A stretch of 64,000 nt of DNA, taken from Okapia johnstoni. Lineage: Eukaryota; Chordata; Mammalia; Artiodactyla; Giraffidae. Below, one piece after another: positions 12,730-22,602 of this stretch. The position numbers and the translations under genes were made by a program. Positions within the stretch are counted from its first letter, which is position 1; every line of letters begins with the position of its first letter. Location of the stretch: the NCBI GenBank assembly GCA_024291935.2, contig CM044315.1, positions 76,738,385-76,802,384 on the forward strand, given 5' to 3'. The notes under the pieces are model-generated. The model made no database searches. It saw only the letters and a program-made list of their open reading frames with translations, and was not told the DNA's origin.

Positions 12730-12965
12730 TCTAAGGGCCTCTGAAGTGCCAGACTTGTGGAAGGTGCTCTGTTAAACCCTTTCACATTTAATCTGCCCCA
12801 TTCCAAGAAGAGGGCTTATTATCTTCATTTCACAAATGAGGAAATAGGCTCAGAGGGGGCAAGTAACTTGCCCAGTGTCACACAGCTTTAGGTGGAAAAT
12901 CTGAGCTTCGAACTCTGGTGATGTAACCCCCAAAGCCGTGGTCTCTCCTCCACATCTCACCACCT
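12730..12965 (+). repeat. MIR SINE
   Basis: Sense MIR with 'tcacatttaatctgcccc', 'tcatttcacaaatgaggaaa', 'gcaagtaacttgcccagtgt' and 'cacacagctttaggtgg'. Most of the core and 3' part is present. Confidence 0.85.
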
Positions 12966-14061
12966 ATATGAGCTGCATTTCTTTGATGAAATATAACCAA
13001 CTGAAACAAACACCAAACAAAATGAAAACCAGCTCAGAATCTGACATGAACCTTGCCTCTGTTACATACTGACTCTGACCTTTGAGAACTACTATCCCCT
13101 TGGAGCTTCACTTGCCCTCAGGGCAAAATGCAAATGGCCCCGTGGTGGCTTCCCTAACAGGATAACTGCCCTTGTCCATGTTGTTAATATGTATAAAAGT
13201 ACTTGCCTGTGGTGCCTGCCACTCAGAGCTGAGACCCTCACCATCAATTTGTAGAGGACTGTGGCTTACTCTAAACAACTGGCAAAGTGATTCCATTTTG
13301 CTGGCCAAATAAAACATTTCTGCTCTGGTTGCATATTGATTATACAACCTCAAAGGAAGGAAACCTTAGTTCAGACACCCAAGCATCACTCCTATAATTT
13401 CCTTCCTTATCAAAACCGAACCAGAATCTCTGAGTGGAGAAATCAGAGACAGGAAGAGAACTGGGCTGTGAACATCTCTTTTCACAGAGAGAGTTCAGAA
13501 GGTGAGGCACTCAAACATCATTGTGTGGCCCCTTTCCCTGTTCTCTGGCTGGTGGCCAGCTCTGTAGGTGGTAGGCATTGTGCTAAGAATTTGAAATACC
13601 AAGAGCCCATCCCATTTTACAGGGGTCTGGAATTTAAGTGGCCTGGGACATGGCTAGGTGGTAGAGTTGAAAGCCATGTCTTTGTGATTCTAAAGTCCTA
13701 CTCATAACCGTTACATTATATTATTGTGGAGAGGAGACCAGAATGAGACCAGAGGGGGAAAGATGCGGTAATGAAAGCATGAAGGCCATTGCAAGCCACC
13801 TGAGGAGCTGAGCTGGGTCCTGCAGGCATGGGAGCTATCGCAAGGTTTAGGCAGGGAAAGACATGATCATTCTGGTGATTCAGAAGTCCTCTCTGGGTGC
13901 ACTTGCAGACTAAATTGCAGGGAGGGAGGCGGGAAGCAGGGAGTCTAGGTAGGAGATGGTTACAGTTATCCAGGCAAGAAGGGCTTGGACTTGGGCAGGA
14001 CCAGTGATGGTTGAGAAGAAATAAACTTTCAAAGGTATTTAGAGCATTATAAATATTGGAA
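12966..14061. other. Unique sequence with weak old-repeat traces
   Basis: A MIR-like trace at 13560-13700 and, at about 13735-14020, the phrases 'gcagggaaagacatgatcat' and 'gttacagttatccaggcaag' belong to a common ancient mammalian repeat that I cannot name. No exon seen. Confidence 0.45.
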
Positions 14062-14108
14062 GGATAGATGAATGGATAAATGGATGGATGGATGAATGGA
14101 TGGACAGA
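14062..14108 (+). repeat. (GGAT)n simple repeat
   Basis: Imperfect tetranucleotide tract built on GATG/GGAT units: 'gatgaatggataaatggatg' followed by further units to about 14108. Interrupted by several substitutions. Confidence 0.85.
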
Positions 14109-15018
14109 TTGTAGGGTTTGAAAGAAGAGAAGCGCAATAACTCATATTAAATAACGTGGTCTGCAAGCAGGCCCTGAGCCAGGCTTCCCAAGATCTTTTT
14201 AGACTCTTACTTGCATGACTTTCCTTGTTCTGAAATATGTGAAATGTTAGAAGTCAGACACTATAGGAAATCCCACCAGAGTTTTCCCAACCCACAGGCA
14301 ACAAGTCTAATGCCCACCCTCCACCCTCCTGTGGGAACCTTCTGGGCCCAGAGTATATGCAGAAAGAGATGCTGGGCAGTGGGAGGCAGGGCTGTCCAAA
14401 CACAGATGCTGCTGAAAGTATGACCCAATATATACCAGCAAATATTGATCCTGCCCCTCTTACCAAACCGGACCACTGCCAGACAATGCCAGAGCGCATT
14501 GTTGGGTCTGGGCCCTAGGCTGCAGGCCGAGGAATGTGGACTCTGCAGGAATCTGTTTGCTCATTTCCCAGAGCTTGACACCCCTGGCTTGATAGCACCC
14601 AGGGAGTGGCCCTCGACCCGATCACCAAGCAGTTCCCTGTTCAGGATATTTGCACAGGGGCCGCTCTGCTTAGTCTGTATTCATTAGAAAAGGTTTTTCT
14701 CTGTGTGGCGTGTTTCCAGGATGTGCAGGGGGCTTTCCCACACGACCCCTCCCTTTACCTATCCTACCCAGTTCTGGCTGCCTCTGCCAAGTCATGGAAG
14801 TAAAGCCCTAAAACATCAAAGAGAATGACAAGTCAGGCGGGCCCTCTGAGAGCTACCATCATTCCATCATCCCCACTTTATTATTATTATTTTTTTTTCC
14901 ATCATCCCCACTTTAAAGATGACCAACCAGTACACTTTGAGTCACTCGTCTTGGGGGAAAGTATTATGGCTGTTAAGAGCCTTTGAGTCAAAGACACTTT
15001 GGAAAGTGAAGTTGGATA
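14109..15018. other. Unique sequence with a small tandem copy
   Basis: No gene recognised. At 14865-14915 the phrase 'ccatcatccccactttaa' (first copy 'ccatcatccccacttta') occurs twice, flanking 'ttattattattttttttt'. This looks like a short local duplication around a T-rich tract. Confidence 0.5.
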
Positions 15019-15135
15019 AATTACTCAACTTTAACACCATCGCCTCCCACCCCATCTCCTCATCTGCAAAGTGGAGACAGCAGTAGTAGCCCCTCCTCTG
15101 AGATTAAGTGAAATAATATTTAATAAGTGTCCAGA
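15019..15135 (-). repeat. MIR SINE fragment
   Basis: Antisense MIR: 'atctcctcatctgcaaagtg', 'gagacagcagtagtagcccc' and 'gagattaagtgaaataatat', ending with 'aagtgtccagaacatagc'. Confidence 0.75.
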
Positions 15136-15839
15136 ACATAGCTGGCGCTTTTAAGCAGAAATGGATTGCACCAGGGAGAGCTACGGGCAGTCACAGTGCA
15201 CTTGGAGGGTTTGCTGCTTCCACCAGGAGATCAGGTTCCCAGGGAGTCTGGCCAGTCTTGTCTGGCAGTGGGGGCCCAGGAGGGCTGCAGGGCCAGTTAC
15301 GATTCCTTGTGCTACATGTCTCAAGGGACTCCTTTCTAGCTCTCTCCAGCTCACACCATTCCGAGGGGATCCTGAATATGTATCCCACGGTGGGTTGGGA
15401 GCTGGTGGGGGAAGACCCAAAATCAATTCTGGTCATGGTCAGTTAGACCGCTTTGGCCTGGAATTCCTGGTCTCTGACAGCAGCAAAGGCAGTCTTCCAG
15501 CCATAATGAGATGGGCTTTTTGGGGCAAAGAGCCCCTCAGGCCTCCTTGGGCAGCTGTACCCTGAGCCCCACCCTCCCTGCTCTGTCTGACTTGGGCCAC
15601 AGTCTGGGCCCAGCTCTGCTTCCAGAGCCCATGAGGTTCCCTGGGAGCCCAGCCGTGTCAGGGACCACCATTGTGGCTTGTGGGTGTTTGGATTCAGGGT
15701 TATATTTTGGACAGTTTCTGTCTTTCTATTTAGCTTTCTTAGTTTAGCCCTTAGCACAGAGCTCTGAAACAGCTCTTGACAGCTTCCCTTGCTTTGGCTC
15801 AGGCGGGCTTCTGGTTGCTCCACTGTTATTTCAAGGACC
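15136..15839. other. Unique sequence, nothing recognised
   Basis: GC-rich with several overlapping ORFs on both strands (up to 134 codons). No splice-bounded coding segment could be justified. Confidence 0.45.
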
Positions 15840-16020
15840 TACTGTGTTCATCACATGGATTAAGAGCACAGATTCTAGAGCTACTAGCTCCAGCACATAT
15901 TAGCTTGAGTTATCTTGGGATATTCACTTGATTTCTCTGAGCCTCAGTTTCCTCATCAATAAAATGATGATAGTAATAGTCCTCGCCACTTAGGATTGAT
16001 GGGAGGAATCAGGAGAGCGA
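15840..16020 (-). repeat. MIR SINE
   Basis: Antisense MIR with 'gattaagagcacagattcta', 'tctctgagcctcagtttcct', 'catcaataaaatgatg' and 'atagtaatagtcctcgcc'. It is directly followed by a younger Bov SINE. Confidence 0.85.
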
Positions 16021-16058
16021 TACTTGGGGAGTAATTTGCTCACATCTAGTAATGATAC

Positions 16059-16277
16059 ATGGCTTCCCTGGTAGCTCAGATGGTAAAGAATCTGCCTACA
16101 ATGCAGGAGACCTGGGTTCGATCCCTGAGTCGGGAAGATCCCCTGAAGGAGGGCACAGCAACCCATTCCAGTATTCTTGCCTGGAGAATTCCATGGACAG
16201 AGGAGCCTGGCGGGCTACAGTCCATGGTGTTGCAAACAGTCAGACACGACTGAGCGACTAACACTGGCAGTGGCAGT
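16059..16277 (+). repeat. Bov-tA/Bov-A SINE with target-site duplication
   Basis: Well-preserved copy: 'ggcttccctggtagctcaga', B-box 'gggttcgatccctgagtcgg', 'gagaattccatggacagagg' and 'cagacacgactgagcgacta'. The flanks carry a near-perfect duplication: 'aatgatac' at 16051-16058 and 'attgatac' at 16278-16285. The 3' end carries a short 'ggcagtggcagt' tail. Confidence 0.95.
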
Positions 16278-16299
16278 ATTGATACTTAGTTAAGTCAGC

Positions 16300-16455
16300 A
16301 TCTGTGAGATCCACACACACATGTTCTTCTCATTTAATCCTCTCCATGTCCCTATGGAGTTGGAAGTATCACTCTGGTTATGGTTGAGTATCATCACCTA
16401 AGGTCCCTTACCTGGCAAGTGACAGAGAAGGGCTCCACCAGAAGTCTCTGACTCT
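16300..16455 (+). repeat. MIR SINE fragment
   Basis: Sense MIR remnant: 'cttctcatttaatcctctcc', 'ccctatggagttggaagta', 'aaggtcccttacctggcaag' and 'tgacagagaagggctcc'. Strongly diverged in the middle. Confidence 0.65.
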
Positions 16456-17714
16456 AGAAAACTATCTGACATTTCTTCAGCTTATGTGTCACTCAAAAGA
16501 AGACTTACATGTCTTGCTGAGTGTAATGTCAAAAAGCAACTTCTCCCCTTCTCTCTCTTTACTTCCCTTCCTGCCCCTTCCCTCCAGTCTGTGACTGTAA
16601 AGTCTGAGCAGACCCTGAGTGAAGGATTTGAGTACAAGTCAGGTTTTTGAGATTGGACCCAGGGCATTGGGGAAGTGAGCTTGGCAGAGGAAGCCCAATC
16701 TGCTGGGATACCCTGAGAATCGCATTAACACCTCACAATGGCAGTGCACCTCACAATTATCCACCCACGAGGCAGGGGAGTTGAGGTATTAATACCCCGG
16801 CTCTTGTCTGTCATTAGTCCAGAGGATGGCATTCTTTCCCCAGCACTGGCTGGCTCAGGGTGGTGTAGACTTGGGTGGTCAGAGAAAGCCTCAGGCAAAA
16901 ACACACAGGGGCTGAAAGTTGGAAGTTGGCCAGGAGTGGAGATATGGTGGGACGTGAGCAGGGTCAACCAAGGAAGTGTCTTGGATGTGTGCCACTGCAC
17001 ACATGATTTTGGACTATAATCATCCACTTCCCTCTCTCTCACCAGCTCCTTACTTAGGGCAGAGTCTCATATGGCTTCGGTACTGGATGAATGTTCATTG
17101 AATGGATGAATCTAGATTCTTGAACTCCTACTGTCTCCAGGCTGGAAGAGGTCTTTGGGGTCATTTGCCAACATGCCATGTGATGTTTGGTCGTTTCACA
17201 CTGTCTTGCTGGCAAACTCAGCACGGCCAAGGGCAGCCTGCTCTGTGATGAGATGGCTCAGACTGCGAGACAGTCCTTCATTGCTCTCATCTGTGTCCAC
17301 TGACTGTGTCCAGGCCTTTGCTCCATGTCCAAGCCAAAGGGCCTGGACTAGCTCTGGAGCAAAGCTTACAGCATCCTCTGAGGACTTGCAATGGCAGAAG
17401 TTTCCCTAAGAAGCCGTCCCTCCTCTGCCATGGCCCAATGACACATTTGTGTGTGTGTCCAGCCGCCTCCCTGCTGAGGGTGGAAAGTAGGTTTTCTTCT
17501 GTATAAACAAGTAGCTCAGAGACCCAAGGCCAGGGAATTTGATCTGGGGTGAACGCCTGGGTTTTGCAATTCTCCTGTGAGTCTGTGGGCCAGCTTTGGC
17601 CAGGTCTGCATCGCCTTCTGGAAGGAACAGGCCTGTGAAACCCCACATTGTGCCAAATGTCCCATCAGGGGATTCCACTTTCGGCTGCAAGGGGGTGGAG
17701 ACAGAGTGAGAAGG
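16456..17714. other. Unique sequence, nothing recognised
   Basis: No named repeat or exon. A short 'ggatgaatgttcattgaatg' phrase near 17085-17110 resembles an L2-type tail. Confidence 0.45.
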
Positions 17715-17780
17715 CAGTTGTGTAACTCCGGGTGTCAACCGCAACTGTAACAAAGGCAAAAGCACCAGGCAGGGACCAAG
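17715..17780 (+). repeat. Local direct repeat, copy A
   Basis: 66 bp that recur in direct orientation at 19427-19491. Shared words include 'cagttgtgtaactc', 'ctgtaacaaaggcaaaa' and 'ccaag'. Identity is roughly 80% by hand alignment. The 'ggggccaagtgt' words just downstream are also shared. No repeat family recognised. Confidence 0.6.
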
Positions 17781-18067
17781 TTAGCCTTGAGGGGCCAAGT
17801 GTACCCTGTCCTTCCTCTCCCATTTCCCAGGGCAGCCCCATCCGTCTCCTAATCCAGCAAACAAAGCTCACAGGCTCACACACGGTTCAACAAAGCAGCA
17901 GAGACTCACAAAGCGATGGATATAGCGAAGCAAAGATGCAACTTCCGTTGTCTCAGAACTCATGTTCTAGCTACTTGGAGCATCAAGAGGTGCCTACTTG
18001 GTCAGTAGGGAAGAATCAGAACTAAGAGTCAGAAGACTTGGGTTCTCAAGGCAAATCTCAGATAAAC

Positions 18068-18372
18068 CTCTCTCAAGTCAGTGTGGGCTGCTGTAACAGA
18101 TATCACAGACTGAGGACTTCAACAGCAGATGTCTACTTTCCCATGGAGTCCGGGATCACAGGGTGCTGGCAGGGTTGGCATCCTCTGAACCCCCTCTCCT
18201 GGGCTTGCAGGCAGCCAGCCTCTTCCTGCCTCTGCACATGGCTATCCCTCTATACACACGTGTTTGCCATGTTTCATGCATGTGTGCAGCCTCTCTGTGT
18301 GTCTTTGTCTCTTCTTACTAGGGCACTAGTCAGTCTGAACTAAGACCCACCTTGAAGACTTCATTTTAACTA
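18068..18372 (-). repeat. MLT1-type LTR, first part (split by BovB)
   Basis: Antisense MLT1 text: 'gtgggctgctgtaacagata', 'tcacagactgaggacttcaa', 'gctggcagggttggcatcct' and 'aagacttcattttaacta'. The element stops abruptly at the BovB insertion and resumes at 18896. Confidence 0.8.
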
Positions 18373-18895
18373 GCTGCTATTGTTGTTCAGTCACTCAGTC
18401 ATGTCCGACTCTTTGCAACCCCATGGACTGCAGCACGCTCATCTTCCCTGTCCATCACCAACTCCCAGACTTGCTCAAACTTGCTCACCTTGCTCAAACT
18501 CATGTTCATCAAGATGGTGATGCCATCCAACCATCTCATCTTCTGTTGTTCCCTTCTCCTCCTGCCTTCACTCTTTCCCAGCATCAGAGCCTTTTCCAAT
18601 GAGTCAGTTCTTCGCATCAGGTGGGCAAAGTTTTGAAACTTCAACTTCAGCATCAGTTCTTCCAATGAATATCTCAGGGTTGATTTCCTATAGAATTGAC
18701 TGGTTTGATCTCCTTGCAGTCCAAGTGACTGTGAAGAGTCTTCTCCAGCACCACAATTAAAAGCATCAGTTCTTCGGTGCTCAGCCTTCTTTATGGTCCA
18801 ACTCTCACGACGGTACATGACTACTGGAAAAACCATATTTTTGTCTATATGGATCTCTGTTGGCAAAGTTATATCTTTACTTTTCAATACTCAAT
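18373..18895 (-). repeat. BovB (RTE LINE) 3' fragment inserted in MLT1
   Basis: Antisense BovB 3' end, beginning on the + strand with 'tgttgttcagtcactcagtc' and 'atgtccgactctttgcaacc'. Minus-strand frames still read as the C-terminal part of the BovB reverse-transcriptase polyprotein (residue runs such as LMLKLKFQNFAHLMRR and MRWLDGIT). It is 5' truncated, and a 'cttgctcaaacttgctcacc' stretch repeats itself locally. It is a mobile-element relic and not a host gene. Confidence 0.92.
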
Positions 18896-18982
18896 CTCCG
18901 AATACAGTCACTTTCTGGGGTCCTGGGGTCAGAGCTTCAACATGAAGTTGGGGACGGGGATACAGTTCAGCCCATAGCAACC
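18896..18982 (-). repeat. MLT1-type LTR, second part
   Basis: Continues the interrupted LTR: 'cgaatacagtcactttctgg', 'gtcagagcttcaacatgaag' and the terminal 'cagttcagcccatagcaa'. Together with 18068-18372 it makes one MLT1 copy. Confidence 0.8.
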
Positions 18983-19426
18983 ACCCAACTACTCTGCTTC
19001 TCAGACTTCCTGCCTCTAACCCAGGTCAAAGACTAAGCAACCTGTGAGCACCACATCCATGTGTGAAGGTTGCTGATTGTGGACCCAAAGGGACAAAAGC
19101 AGCTGGGGCATTTCAGAAAGCCATGGCCGTAAGGGAGACATTTGGGGACGTGTGATGGATTATCTGGGAAGACAGACAAGCTCTCCCTTTCCTTCTGTCC
19201 CAGGGGCACAGGGTCAAGAAGAGCCAGGAGCCAGGACCGTGGGCCAGGCTGTGACTGCACATTTACCCTCATCCTCTGTTGCACAGGGAGTGTGGGTGGT
19301 GGGGAAACCACAGTGGGTGGGGGAAGGTGGCCTGGGCTCACTCTCCCTGCATCCAGGGATATTGGTGAGCCCTTGTTTCCTCATTTGTATCATGAGCAAG
19401 GAGAGAATTGAACCTCGAAGATTACT

Positions 19427-19491
19427 CAGTTGTGTAACTCGGGGTGCTGACCACGCTGTAACAAAGGCAAAAACACGGGCTAGGGGCCAAG
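19427..19491 (+). repeat. Local direct repeat, copy B
   Basis: Second copy of the sequence at 17715-17780. The spacing is 1.7 kb, and the MLT1/BovB nest lies between the two copies. Confidence 0.6.
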
Positions 19492-20079
19492 TGTGCTTCC
19501 AGGGACCAGGCTTGGCTGACTGTTCTCTGATATTATGACTAGGACTCTGTATTCTTGGATCCTCTATGAGCCTGTGACCAGAGTCTCATTCTGCCCATTT
19601 GGAACAGCTTGAGCCCTGAGACTGGTCACAGCCTGAGACTCACCCTGGTCGTAGACCAGCCTTGAGGAATGCAGATGGCATCGTTCATGACACTTCTGTG
19701 TGATCATCCATCACACCAAGAATTGGGAGTAATGTATGGATCCCCTTCTTGGCACTCCATCTCCCATTAAGGGGCTGATTTATGTAACATTTCAGGTCAG
19801 GCCCTCATCAGAGAAAACATAACCCCCAACCTCCACCTTCTCCATTATATTTTGTGGTCCTCGGACTGGGGATCTGGGGCAGAGGGAGACTGCCTTGCTT
19901 CCTGTGGGTGCGACAGAGTCCAGGGGTGTGGTGGAACCAGTATAGCTTTGAGAGACTCATCGCTCAAAACAGTTTATCCCAAGCTCCAGGGCCCTCAGGT
20001 AGCTGGAATTTATGGTGTTAGCCCCGCCCCACGTCATTAATAAAGGAAAATTAGCCTCTCTGGGTGAGGACATATTTCA

Positions 20080-20240
20080 CTGGAGTCTGAGGGCTGTAAT
20101 GAGGCTCTAGCAAAGCCCCAATGTGCCATATGAATTTTATATGCCCTGTTTCCTACAAGTTCTGAACAGCTCAGCCGATTTATAAGGTAATGATTTTTCC
20201 ATTCATAATTTCTTTCATATGATTTTTGTAATGTGGACAT
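20080..20240. promoter_or_regulatory. Candidate conserved non-coding element
   Basis: AT-rich island in GC-rich unique DNA with words such as 'gccatatgaattttatatgc', 'cgatttataaggtaatg' and 'cattcataatttctttcata'. No repeat match known to me. Conservation is a guess from composition only. Confidence 0.2.
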
Positions 20241-21489
20241 TTCCCTCTCCTGGCTGGGCTGTGTGCAGCCTAGTCAAGTGTATGCAGGCAGGGCAAGGTG
20301 GGAGAACTCGCTTCTCAAGCCCAGATCCTGCCGGAGCTGCCCACCAGCTCTATAGCCGGCGTGAAGGAGTCCTGAGCTCCGTCATGCATCAGGGGAAGGA
20401 GTTACATATGCTGAGGACACAGAGGTGATTGATCTTTCCTTCCTGTGGGAATCACGGAGGGCTTCATGGGGAGGCACTTGCAAAGACCAGCATAAAGGGG
20501 AAGCTTTTTGCCTGGCCAGAAAAGGACCCATTTCAGGCTTTGTCAGTTAGGGTCCTGTCCCCTTGGCTGTGGGCCCAGCTTCCCTGATTGCAGGACCCTC
20601 TTCAGGATTCCCTGCAACACCCCAGAGGAGTAGCGGGCTCCAGGGAAAGCCCTTTTTGGCCTCCCGTCCCAAGACCAGTACCCCCTCTCCAGATGCCCCA
20701 GTGGGGAGGGCTTTGGAGCAGAAACACCTGGGAGAAGCCCCTGCACACCCATAAATCTGCCCATCTCCATCCTTTGATGTGGACTCTCCTGTCTCCTGAG
20801 CTATACTGCCCGGGAGATAGCTATTGAACTGAGGGTCAGAGGGCACCCAACCTTCATTTTTGAGTGAGTGTGTGTGCTTTAATCTAACCTAGCCTGTGCT
20901 ATGTTAAGCTGGAATGTCTTATGGGATGGGAATCACTCCCAGTCTAGGTGGGTGTTACAGCCCCCTCTAGTCACCCATTGTCCATGTACCAGCTCAACAG
21001 TGGTCTTAAGTGGAAAAACCCAGAGAGTCCCCCAGATGCTTAGTCTGTAGTCCTAACGAGCTCCTGCAAGGAACTATTTTCTTCTGTCCCCCGAAATGAC
21101 TAGATGTACTGACCTCCCAGAGATCCAGACTCCATATTTCATGCACCTCACTGACTGTCTTACTCAACCACCCAGGCTCCTCAAAGGTAGGGGCAGCTGC
21201 CAGTCCTTTCAACAGGTGAGGAAACCAAGCCCAGAAGAGTTGCATCACCTGCCAGGGCCATGCAGCAAATTGGAGAAACAGGATTCTGACTCCTGGATGG
21301 GCACACACCATTTCTATCAGGTTGCTCCATCTCACGGTCCATGTGTGAGCTGAGACCATTTTGCAGGTGAGCCAGACAGGATGGGTGGCTGGGTGAGCAT
21401 CAGCAGTCCCAGAGGAGTGTGGGATGGAAATGATGATGGAGCAGCCCTTGGCATCCCTCTTTCCCGCTTCTCAGAAGTTGGTACATTTC

Positions 21490-21600
21490 CCTTGGGAAAA
21501 AGAAAAAAGCCACTTCAACTTTCCTGTAATAAAGTTTTCTAATTAACTGGAGAGGGAGGCATGCTGAATGTTATTAATCACATCTTAGCTGTATACTATA
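21490..21600. promoter_or_regulatory. Candidate conserved non-coding element
   Basis: Homeodomain-like words 'ttctaattaactgg' at about 21536-21550 and an HNF1-half-site-like 'gttattaatcac' at about 21570-21581, within an AT-rich block that resembles no repeat. Regulatory role is inferred. Confidence 0.2.
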
Positions 21601-21860
21601 TTGGGTCTTTTTTTTAACTCTTGCATTGAGAGGCGTGGGAGTCTTTGCACAGAAGCTGTTAAAGTATTGCCATGAAGCCAAACTTTGGAGCTTCATATGC
21701 CTGGTCACACACCAGACCCCCAGTGCAAATATCTACGAATAGATGAGCTCCCTCCAGCCCTTGACATGCCAGACATGCAGGTCAACCTCAGAGAAAAGAA
21801 ACCCACTATGTGAGTCTGGGAGGAAGCCCAGTTCATTTGGCAAGCATCTTCTAGACACCT

Positions 21861-22080
21861 GGGCTTCCCAAGTCGCTCAATGGTAAAGAATCTGTCTGCC
21901 AGTGCAGGAGACACAGGTTCAATCCCTGGGTTGGGAATATCCCCCAGAGAAGAAAATGGCAACCCACTCTAGCATTCTTGCCTGGGAAATCCCAAGGACA
22001 GAGGAGCCTGGTGAGCTACAGTCCCTAGGGTCTCAAAGAGACTTCATGACTTAGTGACTGGGCATGCACACATACACATA
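21861..22080 (+). repeat. Bov-tA/Bov-A SINE, diverged
   Basis: 'gggcttcccaagtcgctcaa' head, 'gcaggagacacaggttcaat', 'gcaacccactctagcattct', 'aaggacagaggagcctggtg', ending around 'gtgactgggcatgcacac'. The B-box has drifted ('ggttcaatccc'). Confidence 0.92.
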
Positions 22081-22384
22081 CTAAGCACCTACTGTGTGCT
22101 GGGCTTTGTTCTGGAGATTTCAAGTTGACTACAGCATGTTTATTTCCCCAAAGAAGTGCACGGTTTAATGGGGACTAAACACACTAGAAGGAAATTACTC
22201 AGATTATAAAAAATGTATTTACAAAAAAATAACAACTTCTCAGCAGTCACACTGCCTTGGGCCATATGCTCATATTCTTTATACCCAAAGGCCCTAAAGA
22301 CAGATTTCAAACACCACTTGTTCAATAAATTTGCTGCATGTATTCCTGGGAAAGGATGTGTTGTTATTATTATTGCCATTACTA

Positions 22385-22602
22385 GCATATTTAGAGTCAG
22401 ACTTCCATGGTCCATATCCCACCTCCACCATTTACTAGCTGGGTGACCATGGGCAAGTTACTTTACCTCTCTGTCTCAGTCTCTTGGTATAAAAGAAGAG
22501 AGTAATAGTGCCCGTCTCACAGATTGTCTAGAAGATACCATGCCTGTAAATCTCTTAACCCAACACCAAACACTTAGTAAGAGTTAAATAATTTCCCAGT
22601 AT
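22385..22602 (-). repeat. MIR SINE
   Basis: Antisense MIR of good length: 'caccatttactagctgggtg', 'accatgggcaagttacttta', 'cctctctgtctcagtctctt' and 'agtaatagtgcccgtctcac'. It abuts the BovB copy that follows. Confidence 0.85.

Larger units (their letters stand above)
18983..21860. other. Mostly unique sequence
   Basis: No named repeat apart from the local repeat at 19427-19491. Two AT-rich, conserved-looking patches (20080-20240 and 21490-21600) are listed separately. A 153-codon + strand ORF at 19077-19538 has no coding signature. Confidence 0.45.

Noticed and set aside
18399..18887. 162-codon minus-strand ORF resembling a retrotransposon protein
   Set aside because: It is the C-terminal tail of BovB and not a domesticated gene: truncated, with no splice context, and embedded in an MLT1 LTR.
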